Source of the DNA: Geothrix sp.
GTDB taxonomy: Bacteria > Acidobacteriota > Holophagae > Holophagales > Holophagaceae
Reading direction: 5' to 3'
DNA length: 7,898 nucleotides
Assembly (NCBI GenBank): GCA_023701165.1
Contig: JAMPXL010000036.1
Coordinates: 1-7,898, forward strand
The notes under the pieces are model-generated. The model made no database searches. It was not told the origin of the DNA and saw nothing but the letters and a program-made list of their open reading frames with translations. Positions 5,801-7,898 of this stretch are shown piece after piece (position 1 is the stretch's first letter; each line of letters starts with the position of its first letter). Made by a program: the position numbers and the translations under genes.

Positions 5801-5930
5801 GATCGCCACCCAACCCCCGCCCCTCTTTCACATCCCATGAGTCCGCGCGGAAGCCTGGCGCATGCCTGCTTCCACGGGCGCTCCACCCCGTTCCACTTCA
5901 CGCACCACCTTCCTGGCACGGAGCTGACCC

Positions 5931-7883
5931 ATGTCCGAAGACCTCTTCCCCGTGAAGCCCCACATCCGGGAGCGGGCCCACATCAAGACCATGGAGGAGT
6001 ACCAGCGGCTGTACCGCCTGTCGCTGGACAACCCCGAATGGTTCTGGGGCGAGCAGGCCAAGACACTCACCTGGTTCCACCCCTGGCAGTCGGTCTTCGA
6101 CGCGGACTACAAGGAGGTGGACTTCTCCTGGTTCCTGGGCGGCCGCATCAACGCCTGCTTCAACTGCGTGGACCGGCACCTGCCGCACCTGGGGGACAAG
6201 ACCGCCCTCATCTGGGCCCAGGATGAGCCTGGCGTCTACACCCACATCACCTACCGGGACCTGAAGCACAACGTCGCCCGCGTGGCGAACGTGCTCTTGC
6301 ACAACGGGGTGAAGAAGGGCGACCGTGTCTGCATCTACCTCACCATGATCCCCGAGCTGGTCTACACCATGCTGGCCTGCGCCCGCATCGGCGCCGTGCA
6401 CTCCGTGGTCTTCGGCGGGTTCTCGGCGGAATCCCTGCGGGACCGCATCGTGGATGCCCGCTGCAAGGTGGTGGTCACGGCCAACGAAGGCCTGCGCGGC
6501 GGCAAGCGGGTGCCCCTCAAGCGCACCGTGGACCGGGCCATCGAGGGCATGTCCCTGGTGGAGTGCGTCCTTGTTGCCCGCCGCACGGACGGCGACGTGC
6601 CCATGCAGCCCGGCCGCGACCTGTGGCTGGAGGAGGAGACGGCCAAGCAGCGCTCCACCTGCACCAACGAGTGGATGGGGGCGGAGGACCCGCTCTTCAT
6701 CCTCTACACCTCGGGCAGCACGGGAAAGCCCAAGGGCCTGCTGCACACCACGGGTGGCTACCTCACCTACGCCGCGTTCACCCACAAGCTGGTCTTCGAC
6801 TACCATCCCGAGGACATCTACTTCTGCGCCGCAGACATCGGCTGGGTCACGGGGCACAGTTACATCGTCTACGGCCCCCTGGCCAACGGCGCGACCTCGG
6901 TGATCTTCGAGTCCACGCCGCTTTATCCGGATGCGACCCGCTACTGGCAGATCATCGACGATCTGGGGGTGACGATCTTCTACACCGCGCCCACCGCCCT
7001 GCGGGCCCTCGCCCAGGCGGGCGATGAGTGGGTGAAGAAGTCCAGCCGCAAGTCCCTGCGGGTGCTCGGCACCGTGGGCGAGCCCATCAATCCGGAAGTC
7101 TGGCGCTGGTACCACGACGTGGTGGGCGAAGGCCGCTGCACGGTGGTGGACACCTGGTGGCAGACCGAAACGGGCGGCATCCTCATCACACCCCTGCCGG
7201 GTGTGACGCCCACGAAGCCGGGGTCGGCCACGCTGCCCTTCTTTGGAGTGAAACCCATCATCGTGGATCCGGCCACCGGCGTGCCCCTGGAGGGCAACGA
7301 CGTGTCCGGGGCCCTCTGCCTCGGGGCCCCGTGGCCAGGCCAGGCCCGCACGGTGCATGGCGACCACAAGCGGTTCCGCGAGACCTACTTCACCCAGTAC
7401 CCGGGGTACTACTTCACGGGAGACGGCGCCCGCCGGGACGAGGACGGCTACTACTGGATCACGGGCCGCATCGACGATGTCATCAACGTCTCCGGCCATC
7501 GCCTGGGCACCGCCGAGGTGGAAAGCGCCCTGGTGGCGCACGAAGCCGTGGCCGAGGCCGCGGTGGTGGGCTACCCCCATTCCATCAAGGGCCAGGGCAT
7601 CTACTGCTACGTGCTGCTCAACCACGGCTACGCGGAAAACGGGAACCAGCAGCTCATCGGCGCCCTCAAGGAGCAGGTGCGGCAGGTCATCGGCGCCTTC
7701 GCGGCCCCGGATGTCATCCACATCGCCTCGGGCCTGCCCAAGACCCGCAGCGGCAAGATCATGCGGCGCATCCTCCGGAAGATCGCCTCCACGGAGTACG
7801 ACGGCATGGGGGATATCTCCACCCTGGCCGAGCCGGATGTGGTCGCCCGCCTCATCGAGGAGCACCAGAAGAACCAGCATTAG
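5931..7883 (+). CDS. acs: Acetyl-CoA synthetase (AMP-forming)
   Basis: Cytoplasmic acyl-adenylate-forming enzyme that converts acetate, ATP and CoA to acetyl-CoA, AMP and diphosphate, the high-affinity route for acetate use. The 650-residue length matches bacterial Acs. Visible motifs are the P-loop [11 protein letters not shown] (259-269), [11 protein letters not shown] (381-391), [10 protein letters not shown] (407-416), [15 protein letters not shown] (495-509), the hinge region [13 protein letters not shown] (512-524), and [11 protein letters not shown] (603-613) with catalytic K609. W410, the second Trp of WWQTETG, is the residue that restricts the acyl pocket to acetate or propionate in Acs, so acetate is the expected substrate. 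K609 is also the lysine that is reversibly acetylated in enteric Acs; no acetyltransferase or deacetylase gene is visible nearby. GGAG at 5920-5923 is 7 nt before the ATG. All key residues are intact. Confidence 0.97.
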   Translation: MSEDLFPVKPHIRERAHIKTMEEYQRLYRLSLDNPEWFWGEQAKTLTWFHPWQSVFDADYKEVDFSWFLGGRINACFNCVDRHLPHLGDKTALIWAQDEPGVYTHITYRDLKHNVARVANVLLHNGVKKGDRVCIYLTMIPELVYTMLACARIGAVHSVVFGGFSAESLRDRIVDARCKVVVTANEGLRGGKRVPLKRTVDRAIEGMSLVECVLVARRTDGDVPMQPGRDLWLEEETAKQRSTCTNEWMGAEDPLFILYTSGSTGKPKGLLHTTGGYLTYAAFTHKLVFDYHPEDIYFCAADIGWVTGHSYIVYGPLANGATSVIFESTPLYPDATRYWQIIDDLGVTIFYTAPTALRALAQAGDEWVKKSSRKSLRVLGTVGEPINPEVWRWYHDVVGEGRCTVVDTWWQTETGGILITPLPGVTPTKPGSATLPFFGVKPIIVDPATGVPLEGNDVSGALCLGAPWPGQARTVHGDHKRFRETYFTQYPGYYFTGDGARRDEDGYYWITGRIDDVINVSGHRLGTAEVESALVAHEAVAEAAVVGYPHSIKGQGIYCYVLLNHGYAENGNQQLIGALKEQVRQVIGAFAAPDVIHIASGLPKTRSGKIMRRILRKIASTEYDGMGDISTLAEPDVVARLIEEHQKNQH

Positions 7884-7898
7884 GATTTCCTCCTGCGC

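Noticed and set aside
3746..5809. Long minus-strand open frame (687 codons) across the transporter
   Set aside because: It runs antisense to the clear MHS transporter gene and through both intergenic gaps, with a low-complexity Glu/Gly/His/Asp-rich product. It is a shadow of codon bias.
5914..5930. Sigma54-like TGGCACG sequence just upstream of acs
   Set aside because: The -24 half matches, but the -12 half reads TGACC instead of TTGCW, and the implied transcription start would fall inside the acs coding sequence.
5898..7880. Long minus-strand open frame (660 codons) covering all of acs
   Set aside because: It is antisense to a gene with every Acs motif. Its translation is rich in Gly, His, Asp, Val and Arg without recognisable domains, as expected from the complement of GC-biased codons.

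Overview
The window is GC-rich bacterial chromosome with dense coding and strong G/C preference at third codon positions. It holds five protein genes: the 3' part of rpoA, complete rplQ, a serine/threonine kinase fused to a universal stress protein (USP) domain, a calcineurin-like metallophosphoesterase, an MHS-type MFS transporter and acs, of which rpoA is the truncated one (six CDS in all). The rpoA-rplQ order is the usual end of the bacterial ribosomal-protein/alpha operon. The protein character and the acetate genes would fit a high-GC acetate-using bacterium such as a Geothrix/Holophaga-type acidobacterium or a deltaproteobacterial relative. That placement is a guess from general resemblance; nothing in the window fixes the taxon.

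Layout. Positions 1-1125 (+): tail of rpoA and rplQ, the end of a ribosomal operon. Positions 1126-1277: a convergent intergenic gap with a branched inverted-repeat element followed by a perfect 14-bp hairpin. Positions 1278-3481 (-): a tight two-gene unit, metallophosphoesterase first, then kinase-USP, 2 nt apart. Positions 3482-3970: a 489-nt divergent, non-coding region with several dyads, a direct repeat flanking a GNRA-loop hairpin, and a weak promoter candidate. Positions 3971-5632 (+): the 12-TM MHS-family transporter, with a large hydrophilic loop between TM9 and TM10. Positions 5633-5930: two successive hairpins, a perfect 14-bp palindrome and a sigma70-like promoter candidate. Positions 5931-7883 (+): complete acetyl-CoA synthetase. 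The last 15 nt show nothing.

How the genes may work together. The transporter and acs plausibly form an uptake-and-activation pair for acetate or a related short monocarboxylate, though the hairpins and a separate promoter candidate suggest acs can be transcribed on its own. The phosphoesterase and kinase-USP are almost certainly co-transcribed and translationally close. One of them adds phosphate using ATP, carries a nucleotide-binding USP domain, and may be opposed by, or share a nucleotide signal with, the other. This module is the least ordinary coding content of the window. The other genes are conventional.
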